DNA from: Pseudopedobacter alpinus
Lineage (GTDB): Bacteria; Bacteroidota; Bacteroidia; Sphingobacteriales; Sphingobacteriaceae
Direction: 5' to 3'
Assembly (NCBI RefSeq): GCF_042684645.1
Contig: NZ_JBHULV010000022.1
Location: 62,001 to 126,000 of the forward strand
Length of the DNA: 64,000 nucleotides
Positions within the stretch are counted from its first letter, which is position 1, and the number at the start of each line of letters is the position of its first letter. Below the pieces are notes generated by a model. It saw only the letters and a program-made list of their open reading frames with translations. It had not been told where the DNA came from and ran no database searches. This document shows, in pieces, positions 9,901 through 19,600 of this stretch. Both the position numbers and the translations under genes were made by a program.

Positions 9901-10725
9901 TGCAAAACTTGCAGAAATGGAAGTACTTATAGCTCCAGAGTTTGTTCCATAACTCTCAGATACTATATAGTATGTGCCAGCAGCTAAAGAAACAGAAATA
10001 GAAGATTTTAAGCCCGCACATAATGGACCATTATCGTCATTAGAGGTAATTAAATTACCGCTTGCATCTAAAAGATGCATATAGGTGTCAAAGCCTGATG
10101 AACAATGTGAAATGTTAATTTGTGCCGTTGCATTAAGCGAGAATTTATAAAAAATATCATCACTTGTTTGCCCATAATTATTACCATATCCATTTGGTGT
10201 ACTGTTATTTCGAGTATCAGTAAATGTGCTATTGCTATTTGTTAAAAGCCCAATATTAAAAGGGTTATTAATATCTGTGCCAGCCAAAAGTATATTTATT
10301 GTTGTAGTTATATTCCCTGAATTTGTCCCATAACCTTCAGAAACTACAAAGTAGGTTCCTGCTGCCAGCGAAATAGATATAGAAGATTTTAATCCTGCAC
10401 ATACAGGACCATTATCATCATTAGAAGCAACGGTGTTTCCATCAATATCTAAAAGGTGCATATAGGTATCAAAACCTGATGCGCAATGTGATAAATTTAC
10501 TTTGGCGGCTATTGAAATTGTGAATTTATAGAAAATATCATCACTTGCTTGTCCAATATTATTACCGAAACCGTTTGCTGTTGCGTTATTTTTTGTATTG
10601 GTGTAAGAATTACCTGCATTAAGTGTACCAACATTAATTGGGTTTAATTTGCTGGAGCCGGCTGGCTGTGCATAACTGTTAAGTTTTAGGCAAAGCAGTA
10701 GCAAAAGGATTAGGTAAATCCTCAA
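6962..10725 (-). CDS. T9SS-sorted lipase-like alpha/beta hydrolase with two PPC repeats (spans assembly gap)
   Basis: One gene of over 1200 codons, cut by a 25-N gap at 7349-7373 that makes an artificial frameshift. Order: signal peptide (ends NSYAQ); two tandem PPC-like repeats (about residues 25-145 and 150-270), each with GFGNN/GYGNN, DDIFYKF, GFDTYMHLLD and NDDNGP.CAGLKSS motifs; a middle region; an alpha/beta hydrolase domain with IIIIDGFDPGDSRD and nucleophile elbow G-P-S673-M-G; a PKD/Ig-like domain; then, after the gap, a short fibronectin-like piece (FPPGYYIFQIRAIG) and a type IX sorting domain (NIYPNPANNELNLEF ... IKKQIIVAH). It should be exported by Sec, sorted by T9SS and act at the cell surface or outside as an esterase/lipase. 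Last gene of a three-gene minus-strand run. Confidence 0.85.
7349..7373. other. assembly gap (25 N)
   Basis: Run of 25 unknown bases inside the T9SS hydrolase gene. Coding continues on both sides (SGNSFTIET before it, DDIFGNFPPGYYIF after it) but in different frames, so the true missing length is not 25. Confidence 0.99.
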
Positions 10726-10751
10726 ATTTAGTTTGTTTTTTATATTATTGT

Positions 10752-11261
10752 TTAGTTATAGGTTACATCAAATCTTCCATCGGTAATAGAGACTGTATCA
10801 TTTAAATCGTTTTCATTTACTGCATCAAAATGAAATGTACCACTTATTATTTTTTTTATGGTATCAATTTTAGTTATGTTAACAACACCTATGGAATTAC
10901 TATAAGTTTTATAATATTTTTTGTTCCCATAATCATTATACTCTAAATTAATCCTTGAGCCATCTACAATATTATCTCCTATTTTTGGATTTTGGATTAG
11001 TATACCAATTACATTATCATTTGTTTTACTAACAAATTGTTCACCTCTTATACTTAATATACCATTTTCGTATGATACATTTAAGCCCCCACCAGCTCCT
11101 ATGCAACTCCAACAAGCAGTTTTAACCCATGTTTTACCATTAACTTTTGCGGCCATAATATTTTTACCTTCTTGTGTGGCAGCAGGTAAATCATCTTTTT
11201 TACATGAGATAGTAAATAGCAAAATAAGTGATGCGAATAGTATTTTTTTAAATGTTTTCAT
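10752..11261 (-). CDS. lipoprotein of unknown function (DUF6252-like)
   Basis: 169 residues with a lipoprotein signal (LLFTISC20KKDD). The mature part starts PAATQEGKNIMAAKVNGKTWV, a pattern seen in Bacteroidota DUF6252-type lipoproteins, followed by a beta-rich domain ending in DTVSITDGRFDVTYN. Function unknown. It starts 22 bp after the stop of the upstream gene and its stop lies 26 bp before the T9SS hydrolase start, so the three are probably co-transcribed. The family name is from memory of the pattern, not from a search. Confidence 0.6.
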   Translation of the reverse strand: MKTFKKILFASLILLFTISCKKDDLPAATQEGKNIMAAKVNGKTWVKTACWSCIGAGGGLNVSYENGILSIRGEQFVSKTNDNVIGILIQNPKIGDNIVDGSRINLEYNDYGNKKYYKTYSNSIGVVNITKIDTIKKIISGTFHFDAVNENDLNDTVSITDGRFDVTYN

Positions 11262-11283
11262 AATTTTTGAGGGTAAGTAAAAA

Positions 11284-11610
11284 TTAATCTTTCTTCTTTT
11301 CGGTAGTAGGTAACAGCTTGTTCAATTGCTCAGCAGTAAGAATTTTTTTAAGTTTTAAGTTTTTTTCTACTATTAAAGCATCCATTTTAGCCCTCATTTC
11401 TGTTGGGTCTAATTTTTTGCTATCCATTAATTTACCAGCATCTGTTTTATAAGTTGCCATAATGCTCTCTACTTGTTTAGCCAAGGAATCGGTAATGTTT
11501 AGCTGTTTGCTTAAATAAGAATTTTGTTTGTTTTTTAAAGAATCTGTTTGCGCTTGTGCAAATGTGGCTATAAATACAATAGCCATAGATAGGATAATAA
11601 TTTTTTTCAT
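11284..11610 (-). CDS. small secreted helical protein, Spy/CpxP-like in layout
   Basis: 108 residues: a Sec signal peptide ending FAQAQ and an all-helical mature domain with LTAEQLNKLLP near the end. The helix pattern (KQLNITDSLAKQVESIM ... DPTEMRAKMDALI ... LKKILTAEQ) resembles Bacteroidota DUF4890/Spy-like periplasmic proteins that bind unfolded proteins, but no motif settles it. First gene of the minus-strand run that ends with the T9SS hydrolase. Confidence 0.55.
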   Translation of the reverse strand: MKKIIILSMAIVFIATFAQAQTDSLKNKQNSYLSKQLNITDSLAKQVESIMATYKTDAGKLMDSKKLDPTEMRAKMDALIVEKNLKLKKILTAEQLNKLLPTTEKKKD

Positions 11611-11980
11611 TTTGGGAATAGATTAGCTAGTTAATAAACAAAAATAACTTAAATGAAGCCCATTTTTAAATTTAAACTTAAAATAAAATATTATTTCGTT
11701 TCGGTTACATAAATGTATTTTAAAAAAAATTTAGATAATACTTAAATCAATCTCATTAATTAAATTGCGTAATTATACCTATTAATGAACTTACAAAGTA
11801 TTGAATATTAGAAATTAACGAAATTTTAATACCTAAATAATGGTCGTTTTTCAAAAAATCAAATCAATTTAGCTATCATACCAATAAGTAATTATCATAT
11901 CTCTATTCTATAAGCATAATAATTCAATCAAAAATTGATAAATTGCACCCCAATTCATTTTGAAATAATAGGATTAAATA
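11611..11980. other. AT-rich intergenic stretch, divergent promoters expected
   Basis: 370 bp between the divergent small secreted protein gene and ffh. It is very AT-rich, has no open frame of note and no strong hairpin. Promoters for both sides must lie here, but I cannot fix a -33/-7 pair with confidence. Confidence 0.4.
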
Positions 11981-13330
11981 ATGTTTGATAATCTTCAAGA
12001 TAAGCTCGAAGGAGCGTTTAAAGTATTAAAAGGTCAGGGTAGTATTACCGAAATTAACGTGGCGGAAACCATGAAAGAGATACGTAAAGCTCTTTTAGAT
12101 GCCGATGTTAACTATAAAACTGCTAAAACATTTACTGATGAAGTGAAGCAAAAAGCATTAGGACAAAATGTGTTAACCACAGTTTCGCCTGGGCAGTTGC
12201 TTACAAAAATCATGAATGATGAGCTTACCGCTTTAATGGGTGGTAGTGTAGAAGAGCTAAATATTAAAGCAAGTCCGACAGTAATTTTAATTGCAGGTTT
12301 AAACGGAGCTGGTAAAACCACTTTTACGGGTAAATTAGCTTTATTCTTAAAATCGCAGAAAGGTAAAAAGCCTTTATTAGTAGCTGGTGATGTTTATCGC
12401 CCTGCTGCAATTGACCAGTTAGAAGTTTTAGCGGGCCAAGTAGGTGCAGAGGTTTATACCAACCGTGAATCTACAAACCCTGTTGCTATTGCATTAGAAG
12501 GTATAGCACATGGTAAGAAAAACGGTAATAACGTAATCATAATAGATACAGCGGGTCGTTTAACATTAGACGATGCCTTAATGGATGAAATTGCGGAAGT
12601 TAAAAAAGCTACGCAACCGCAAGAGATTTTGTTTGTTGTTGATGCCATGACTGGGCAAGATGCCGTAAATACAGCCAAAGTTTTTAACGATAGGTTAGAT
12701 TTTACAGGTGTTGTTTTAACAAAATTAGATGGTGATACCCGTGGTGGAGCGGCTTTGTCTATTAAATCTGTTGTTAACAAACCTATTAAATTTGTAGGTA
12801 CTGGCGAAAAAATGGATGCGCTGGATGTTTTTTATCCAGACAGAATGGCTTCCCGTATTTTAGGTATGGGTGATGTGATTTCTTTAGTAGAAAGAGCACA
12901 ACAACAGTTTGACGAAAAGGAAGCCGCAGCTTTACAAAAGAAAATCAGAAAAAATAAATTCGATTTTAACGATTTTTTAAGCCAAATACAGCAAATCAAA
13001 AAAATGGGTAACATTAAAGATTTAATGGGTATGATACCAGGTGTTGGCAAAATGATGAAAAATATCGATATAGATGACAATGCCTTTAAAGGTATAGAAT
13101 CTATTATCCAATCCATGTCGCCATTTGAACGCGAAAATCCAGATAGCATTAACCAAAGCCGCAGAAACAGAATTGCAAAAGGTAGTGGGAATGACATAGC
13201 CGAAGTAAATAAGCTCATAAAGCAGTTTGAAGATATGAGAAAGATGATGAAACAATTTTCTGATCCATCTGCCATGGCAAAAATGCAAAAAATGATGAAA
13301 GGAATGCCAGGAGGAGGAATGGGTAGGTAA
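11981..13330 (+). CDS. ffh: signal recognition particle protein Ffh
   Basis: 449 residues, the GTPase subunit of the signal recognition particle that binds 4.5S RNA and signal peptides of nascent membrane proteins. N domain at about 1-95; G domain with P-loop GLNGAGKTT (106-114), DTAGR (about 190) and TKLDGDTRGGAAL (about 246); M domain rich in methionine with GMIPGVGKMMK, RRNRIAKGSG (the RNA-binding helix-turn-helix region) and the tail GMPGGGMGR. Length normal. Single-gene unit followed by a strong terminator. Confidence 0.97.
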   Translation: MFDNLQDKLEGAFKVLKGQGSITEINVAETMKEIRKALLDADVNYKTAKTFTDEVKQKALGQNVLTTVSPGQLLTKIMNDELTALMGGSVEELNIKASPTVILIAGLNGAGKTTFTGKLALFLKSQKGKKPLLVAGDVYRPAAIDQLEVLAGQVGAEVYTNRESTNPVAIALEGIAHGKKNGNNVIIIDTAGRLTLDDALMDEIAEVKKATQPQEILFVVDAMTGQDAVNTAKVFNDRLDFTGVVLTKLDGDTRGGAALSIKSVVNKPIKFVGTGEKMDALDVFYPDRMASRILGMGDVISLVERAQQQFDEKEAAALQKKIRKNKFDFNDFLSQIQQIKKMGNIKDLMGMIPGVGKMMKNIDIDDNAFKGIESIIQSMSPFERENPDSINQSRRNRIAKGSGNDIAEVNKLIKQFEDMRKMMKQFSDPSAMAKMQKMMKGMPGGGMGR

Positions 13331-13353
13331 TTTCTGATTTTAATAATTTTAGG

Positions 13354-13384
13354 AGCCTGAGCAAAAAAATGTTCAGGCTTTTTT
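13354..13384 (+). terminator. intrinsic terminator of ffh
   Basis: Inverted repeat AGCCTGA/TCAGGCT (13354-13360 with 13373-13379) closed further by a G-T pair, directly followed by six T. It lies 23 bp after the ffh stop. Confidence 0.85.
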
Positions 13385-13528
13385 ATGTTCAAAAAAATTG
13401 ATAAGCTGATAGACATTCAACAACCCTATTTAATCCTAAAATCTTACCGAATAGTTAATTAAATGTAATTCTATTAGCCCAGCTCTTATATTAGTCCAAA
13501 TTCTAATTTGCATTTGTATTTTTGCACC

Positions 13529-14518
13529 ATGCCAGCACAACTTTACCATCCGTTTAAAAAAATGCGATTTGATAATTCGCACTGTTTCTTAAGCGGCGAA
13601 GCATTAAGCAAAGACCAAACTCCATTTCCTGTATTTGCCAATTGGCTTACAGAACGCTACAATTTAAAAGATACGCCTTTTAAAATGCTGGATGAAAGCA
13701 TGCAAAGCTATGCAGATATTGTTGTGCCATGTAGCGATGCTGCAAAAGAAAAGCTTAGCGATTTAGAAAAAACCATCCAAATTGCTTTTGAAAGTGGTTA
13801 TGAAGCGGTAAAAAATTTAGACCAAGATTTACTTTTTTTATGGATTGCAAAAACTGTTTATGGGGTAATTTTTAAAGAAATTCAAACAGCCATTAAACAT
13901 CAAAATACTTTTGCCGAAGGATTTAACATGTCGCAAGGTTTAATACACAAGTTTGGTATGTTGCATACCATGCTGCAAAAAGTAAATAATAATATAGTTT
14001 TTGAAGATTTTAAACCATACAGCCTTTTTGTGTGCCCAGTAACTAACGAAGAAAATGAATTTGCTTACCGCGATGAAATAAATACCCTTACTTTTTCTTT
14101 ACGTATCCAAAACTTCGGAATTATTATGTGCCTGCAAGATAATGGTGCTAATAAAAAATACCACGAAGAAATTTGGAATAAGATAGAAGGTAAAACGTTG
14201 CATCCCATTCAGTTTGAAGAGTTGTGCGCTAAACTTTTTTACTCGGCTTATTTATTTAACAGATTGCCAGAGTACCATATTATCCCAACAGAAGACCAAA
14301 TTTTTATAGAAGCCATGCCTTTACGTGGCATGACAGCTAAACCTGTTTTTGACGACTGGTCTTTTAAAACTTACGGCCAAGTGGTAGAGAACTTTTGGAA
14401 ACGTTGGGGGTTCTTATTGTTAGAAATCATAAAAAACCCAGAAAAACCAATCAGTTATTTAGTTGATGATAATATGGAGTTTAGATTGGCAGAAACTATA
14501 ATGTTACCTTTAGCTTAA
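13529..14518 (+). CDS. conserved hypothetical protein, 329 aa
   Basis: I do not recognise this family. The start is placed at ATG 13529 (MPAQLYHPFKKM); a TTG 21 bp upstream is less likely. No signal peptide or membrane segment. The N-terminus HPFKKMRFDNSHCFLSGEAL has a CxxSGE motif reminiscent of a short treble-clef or HNH-like start, but there is no second metal pair. The body is mixed alpha/beta and rich in aromatic residues. A TATTTTTG box at 13517-13524 lies so close to the ATG that a promoter there would give a leaderless mRNA. The oxidoreductase gene follows after 24 bp, probably in the same operon. Confidence 0.6.
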   Translation: MPAQLYHPFKKMRFDNSHCFLSGEALSKDQTPFPVFANWLTERYNLKDTPFKMLDESMQSYADIVVPCSDAAKEKLSDLEKTIQIAFESGYEAVKNLDQDLLFLWIAKTVYGVIFKEIQTAIKHQNTFAEGFNMSQGLIHKFGMLHTMLQKVNNNIVFEDFKPYSLFVCPVTNEENEFAYRDEINTLTFSLRIQNFGIIMCLQDNGANKKYHEEIWNKIEGKTLHPIQFEELCAKLFYSAYLFNRLPEYHIIPTEDQIFIEAMPLRGMTAKPVFDDWSFKTYGQVVENFWKRWGFLLLEIIKNPEKPISYLVDDNMEFRLAETIMLPLA

Positions 14519-14542
14519 GATTTCAAATTAACAAAGACAATA

Positions 14543-15556
14543 ATGGAGAATAAAATAAAAGTGGGTTTAATGGCTTATGGTATGTCTGGAAAAATTTTTC
14601 ATGCACCATTTTTTGATGTTCACAGCGGTTTTGAGCTGGTAGCTGTAACAGAGCGTAGTAAAAACAATGCTGTTGCCGATTATCCAAATATTATAACTTA
14701 CAGAGATAATGAAACATTATTAGCCGATGAGAATTTGGAGTTGATAGTTGTTAACACCCCAAATTATACACATTACGAATTTGCTAAGGCGGCCTTAAAC
14801 GCAGGAAAAAATGTCTTAATAGAAAAACCATTTTCGGTAACTAAAACCGAAGCCGAAGAGCTTTTTTCTTTAGCCTTTAGAAAAGGATTAAAAGTTTTAG
14901 CATACCAAAACCGCAGGTTTGATAGCGATTTTTTGGCGGTTCGAAAAGTATTAAAATCAGGAAGGTTAGGTAGAATTACCGAAGCACATTTGCGTTTTGA
15001 TAGGTACAGAAACGAAATTAGCGAGAAAAAATTTAAAGAAGAAGCCATACCAGGTGCAGGTATTTTTTATGATTTAGGTGCGCACATGATAGACCAAGCC
15101 ATTGCTCTTTTTGGTATTCCAAACGAGTTTCGTAAAACTTATGGTAAATACAGAGAAGGAACAGAAGTTGATGATGTTGCACATGCTCATTTGAAATATA
15201 ATAACGGACTAAATGTATATGTAACTACTAATATGTTGGTGGTAAAACAACAACCTGCGTATGTTTTTTATGGTATAAATGGCACATTGATAAAAAACCG
15301 TACTGACATACAAGAGCCTCAACTATTAGCCGGAATAAAACCGAATGACCCAGCTTATGGTAAAGAAAAAGATGGTAATGAAGGTATGCTTTACACTTTT
15401 GATGAAAATAGCAATGTGGTAGAAGAAAAAATTCCTTCAGAAACCGGAGATTATAAATTACTATTTGACCAAGTTTTTAAAGCCATAAGAGGAAATGGCG
15501 AATACTTTATTAATCATAATGATATTTTGGGGCAGTTGGCTATTTTAGAAAAATAA
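14543..15556 (+). CDS. Gfo/Idh/MocA family oxidoreductase
   Basis: 337-residue cytoplasmic NAD(P)-dependent dehydrogenase of the glucose-fructose oxidoreductase / inositol dehydrogenase family. Rossmann start KVGLMAYGMSGKIFHAPFF, then VNTPNYTHYEFAKAALNAGK and the catalytic EKPFSV motif near residue 92. The C-terminal beta-sheet domain holds GAGIFYDLGAHMIDQA with the conserved Asp/His pair. The sugar or cyclitol substrate is not evident. The last 207 bp of the gene are duplicated 13 kb downstream (28515-28723) on the far side of the Rhs island; this left copy is intact. Confidence 0.9.
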   Translation: MENKIKVGLMAYGMSGKIFHAPFFDVHSGFELVAVTERSKNNAVADYPNIITYRDNETLLADENLELIVVNTPNYTHYEFAKAALNAGKNVLIEKPFSVTKTEAEELFSLAFRKGLKVLAYQNRRFDSDFLAVRKVLKSGRLGRITEAHLRFDRYRNEISEKKFKEEAIPGAGIFYDLGAHMIDQAIALFGIPNEFRKTYGKYREGTEVDDVAHAHLKYNNGLNVYVTTNMLVVKQQPAYVFYGINGTLIKNRTDIQEPQLLAGIKPNDPAYGKEKDGNEGMLYTFDENSNVVEEKIPSETGDYKLLFDQVFKAIRGNGEYFINHNDILGQLAILEK

Positions 15557-15559
15557 TTT
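15350..15559 (+). repeat. direct repeat, left copy (3' end of Gfo/Idh gene)
   Basis: 210 bp that recur at 28515-28723 in the same orientation with two substitutions and one deleted G by my count. Together the copies bracket the whole Rhs toxin island. The copy here forms the intact 3' end of the oxidoreductase gene. Confidence 0.95.
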
Positions 15560-15699
15560 AGGAAAATAAACTACAAATATTTTATTATTGTTGATGTAAA
15601 CATATTTTTTAGATAACAATTATATCTAAACTATCAGTTTAAGCTGATTTAATGATTTAACTTTACTAGTAAAGTAATTACACTTTAGAAAAACTTTGT

Positions 15700-16050
15700 C
15701 TAATTAAATTCATCATAATTTTTTAAATCTCTTAATTCTAGTTCAAGTAATCTAATATTTTTAAGTAGATGCTTAATGGTTTCCTTTTGATCCATAATTT
15801 CTTGATGCATTGTTTCCAATTGTATCTTGAAATCAAGCTGTTGAATTTTCTCTAAATCATTAGGTAGGAAATAGTGCAGCTGGGTATTTGTATATGTGGC
15901 AATATTAATAACCTGTTCAAAACTTATAAAAGTTTTACCATTCTCCATTTTGGATAACTGTCCCTGAGTTATTCTTAAAAATACGCTAAGTTCTTCTTGC
16001 TTAATATTCTGCTTATTTCTTATTTCTCTTATTTTTTGCCCTAAATTCAT
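15700..16050 (-). CDS. XRE-family helix-turn-helix regulator with coiled-coil tail
   Basis: 116 residues. HTH_3/XRE domain at about residues 4-60 (IREIRNKQNIKQEELSVFL ... ITQGQLSKMENGKTFISFEQ), then a leucine- and glutamate-rich coiled coil (LETMHQEIMDQKETIKHLLK) that could mediate dimerisation. DNA-binding transcription regulator. It is transcribed away from the broken YD-type ORF and the Rhs gene and lies inside the direct-repeat-bracketed island, so it could regulate the island; that is inference from position only. Confidence 0.85.
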   Translation of the reverse strand: MNLGQKIREIRNKQNIKQEELSVFLRITQGQLSKMENGKTFISFEQVINIATYTNTQLHYFLPNDLEKIQQLDFKIQLETMHQEIMDQKETIKHLLKNIRLLELELRDLKNYDEFN

Positions 16051-16192
16051 CTTTTTTCATAAGTAGTTAGCCAATTTACTAAACATGGAGAATATTTTTA
16101 TTCTATTGCGAATAAAATATTCCTTTTAAAATATTAATTGTCTTTTTCTTCACAGAAATTTGTTTCTAGTAAACATTTATTAAATAAATTCT

Positions 16193-16656
16193 ATGAAAAG
16201 ACTTTTACTTTTAAAAATTATTCTATCCTTTCTAATTGTTAACAGCTATGGTCAAGAATTATCGTTTCAGTATGATATTGCTGGCAATCAAACAGAAAGA
16301 AAATGGATATGTATAAACTGCCCACCGCCATATACCACAAGTAATCTTGTAAATAAATCTACAGAACTAAATTTTAAGAATAATCTAGAGGAAAATTCTT
16401 TACTAAAGCGTGGGTTGTCTGCCTATCCTAATCCAACATTAGAAATACTCAATTTATCTTGGTTTAGTGATGATGAAGAACACATAAAATATTAACAGTT
16501 TTCACCATGTCTGGAATAAAATTAATTTCTTTAAAATGTAGTGAAAAACAAAAAGAAGCAAGTATTTCTTTTCTACAATATGCTGCTGGCACTTATTTAC
16601 TAAAGGCAACTTACTCATCAAATAGAGAGGAAATTATCAAAATAATTAAACAATAA
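16193..16656 (+). pseudogene. small YD-motif protein with T9SS sorting domain, frameshifted
   Basis: The frame from 16193 codes for a signal peptide (ending NSYGQ), a YD-like motif (FQYDIAGNQTERKW), and the start of a type IX sorting domain (LSAYPNPTLEILNLSW), then stops at 16495. The rest of the sorting domain (VFTMSGIKLISL ... REEIIKIIKQ) continues in another frame to 16656. A single indel near 16480-16495 would restore a protein of about 154 residues. Proteins of this layout commonly sit directly upstream of SpvB/Rhs genes in Bacteroidota, as here (33 bp before the next start). Either a recent mutation or a sequencing error. Confidence 0.7.
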
Positions 16657-16688
16657 AAATATTTAGTTAGAAAATATATAAGTATGCT

Positions 16689-19600
16689 ATGAAGAAAATA
16701 TTACTACTGTTATTTATAATTTTATCTATTACAAAGATTGCATTCTCACAAGAGAAGATTAAAAAAGATTCTCTCATTTTATTAGACACTATAAGATATG
16801 TACCTGAGCAAAAAGTTGAGAAATTTAATTTACAAAGCCAATCTTTTAATGCAGGTAGTTTAAGGGTCGGGATTGATCCTATAGGAATAGATCCAGAAGA
16901 AGATCCTAATCCAAACCCCTACCCACAGCCTTCAAGTGTTCCAACGGCTCAAATAGATGCAGGAAGAACTCAAAGTCTTATTGATGTTTCTAATACCGGA
17001 AGTGCAACATTTGCGGTTCCCATTTCTATTCCTGCTGGAGTTAATGGGGTAGCACCGAAAATAAGTTTGACTTATAGTAGCCAATCAGGTAATGGTATTG
17101 CAGGTTATGGATGGAATATAGGTGGGTTATCGTCTATTACAAGGATTGCAGCTAGTAAAAATCTAGATAATTACATTGGAGCAATAAATAATAATGGAGG
17201 AGATAAATTTGCGCTAGATGGGCAGAGATTAATATTAAAAAGTGGAATTTATGGAGAAGAAGGGGCAGTTTATGAAACAGAGAATTATAGTAACGTAAAA
17301 ATTGTCTCTAGAAGTTATTACGGCTACGGGGGTGGTTTAATTTATTTTGAAGTTTTTTACCCTGATGGCTCTAAAGCTGTATATGGTAGTAATTATAATT
17401 CTAATTCTACATTACAATATGGGATAGACTACCTAGAAAACCCACAAGGTTTAAGAATAAATTATTATTATACAAATTCATACAATGTGCTTTATTTAGA
17501 CCAAATACAGTATGGTAATATAGCAATTAATACAATTACTTTTGAATATAAAAACAGAACATTAAAAGAGCAACAAGCAGTAGCAGGTGTTTCGACTTAT
17601 TTGGATAAAATATTGTCGAAAATTAAAGTTTATGGCTACGGTATACCTTATAGAAACTATGAGTTGAACCATAACTTAATAAATAATTTAAACTATGAAA
17701 GAGTAGAAAGCATTGTTGAATTAAACGGTGATAACACAAAAAGTTTCCAACCAATTACTTTTAGTTATGATGCTGATTCTTATATACACATATTACCAAC
17801 AGGTTATGCGCAAATTGGATTAACAGGGGTAGCCAGTAATAATAGCGACGTGATTACGGGCGATTTTACTGGAAACGGTACATTAGATTTTGTTGTGTAT
17901 CCAAATTCAAAAAATAAATATTGGTTAATGCGTGACCCAGACGTGAGTAGCCCTTATAATTTTATTGAAGAAGTAAATACAGGTTATTTTCAAGAAATTT
18001 TCCCAGTAAATTGGCTAACCTCTAATAATAAATTATATCCGGGGACTGGTTTATCTCTAGTGAAAAATCAAAGTAGTAATGAAGTGAAGTTTCAGGTTAT
18101 TTCTACAGTTTCATACGCAGGAGGGCTTTTGCAATATGAGAAAACATGGAGTAATGCTCCTACCTCAAACACTTACTATTCTGAATGTTTAAATGATTAT
18201 ACTACCGAAGGTTTTGCAATACCTAAAAAGTATATATCAGGTGATTTTAATGGCGATGGTTTAACAGATTTAATTGCAATTACCACACCTTATAGTCAAA
18301 CAGATTATGAAAGAAGAGTACAATGTACTGATTGGTGGGATACAGATTGCTGCGAACAAGATTTCCATTTAGTACAAGATGCTAAAGTTTACCTAATTAA
18401 CTTAGACAGAAGAATTGCAACAAATTTTGTAAGTCTCACTGGCATGTTAGCTAAAGCCGCAAATAGCAATAATATTTTTTCTGGGGATTTTAATGGTGAT
18501 GGTAAAACAGATATTATCCAAATTTTAGCTGGTGAAGTTTATGTTTATGAAATTGATAATAATGGCAATCTATCACTTTTAAAACATCAAATAAATAATA
18601 GATTCACTATCACTTTACCACCATATTTAGGAGATTATAATGGTGATGGGAAAATTGACATCATTTTACCAACTGCAAATAATAGCAATAGTTTTGCAGT
18701 ATTTATGTCTAATGGGAAAGAGTTCGCATATCAATTACAAAACATGCCTTTTACATTTAAATATGATATTATATCTGGAGGAAATATAGAGGAAACAAAA
18801 TTAATACCAACCGATATTAATAATGATGGGAAGACTGATTTTATAAGTTTAAAAATAAATACATATAATTCAACAACTCAAGGTTCTTTAGCGCTAACCA
18901 CTTATAATAACCTTGGCGCTTTTAATTCTGGTTTTCCTCAATTTGTTTATGGTTCCTATGATTACCAAAGTACTTATTTACGTCATCGCCCTATACCATT
19001 ATTTTTAAACAGTCAGAAAACAAACTTTAAATTAGAGTTTGGTGTATTGAGTGACAATAGAATGATTATGTATAATTTTACCCAAAATGTAAAAGAAAAA
19101 TCCTTAATTAGGTCTATCGGTCAAGATGATGTTACTTATCAGGTCGAGTATAAAGATTTGATTTACGATCCTAATTCTTACGATTTGCAAGTTTATGAAG
19201 ACAGTTGGGATCAAACTTATCCATTTGTAGATATTCATAGTGCACCAGGATTAAAGGTTGTAACCAAATTAAAGAAATTCTATCTTTTAAATTCAACTCA
19301 ACAAGTATTTGGTTATAAAGCAGCCGTTACAAATGCCGATGGTTTGGGCTTTTTAGGTTTTAGCCAAATTATAAAAAGCAATTGGCATGTTGATGCAAGC
19401 GACCAAAACCAAATGTTCAACATCTCGATTATGGACATGCAAAAAAGAGGAGCTTTAAAACAATCATTCACAACAAAATCTTCTTATCTGAATTCATCAA
19501 TCACAAATACAAATATTAGTACACCTACCTTTGATGGTAATGGCAACCCCATCTTTAATAATAGTACAAGTGGTGTAGGTGATGGTGCAGCAATTAATGA

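Noticed and set aside
12832..13416. Long minus-strand ORF opposite ffh
   Set aside because: It mirrors the third-position pattern of the ffh coding strand and has no domain or start context; ffh itself is certain.
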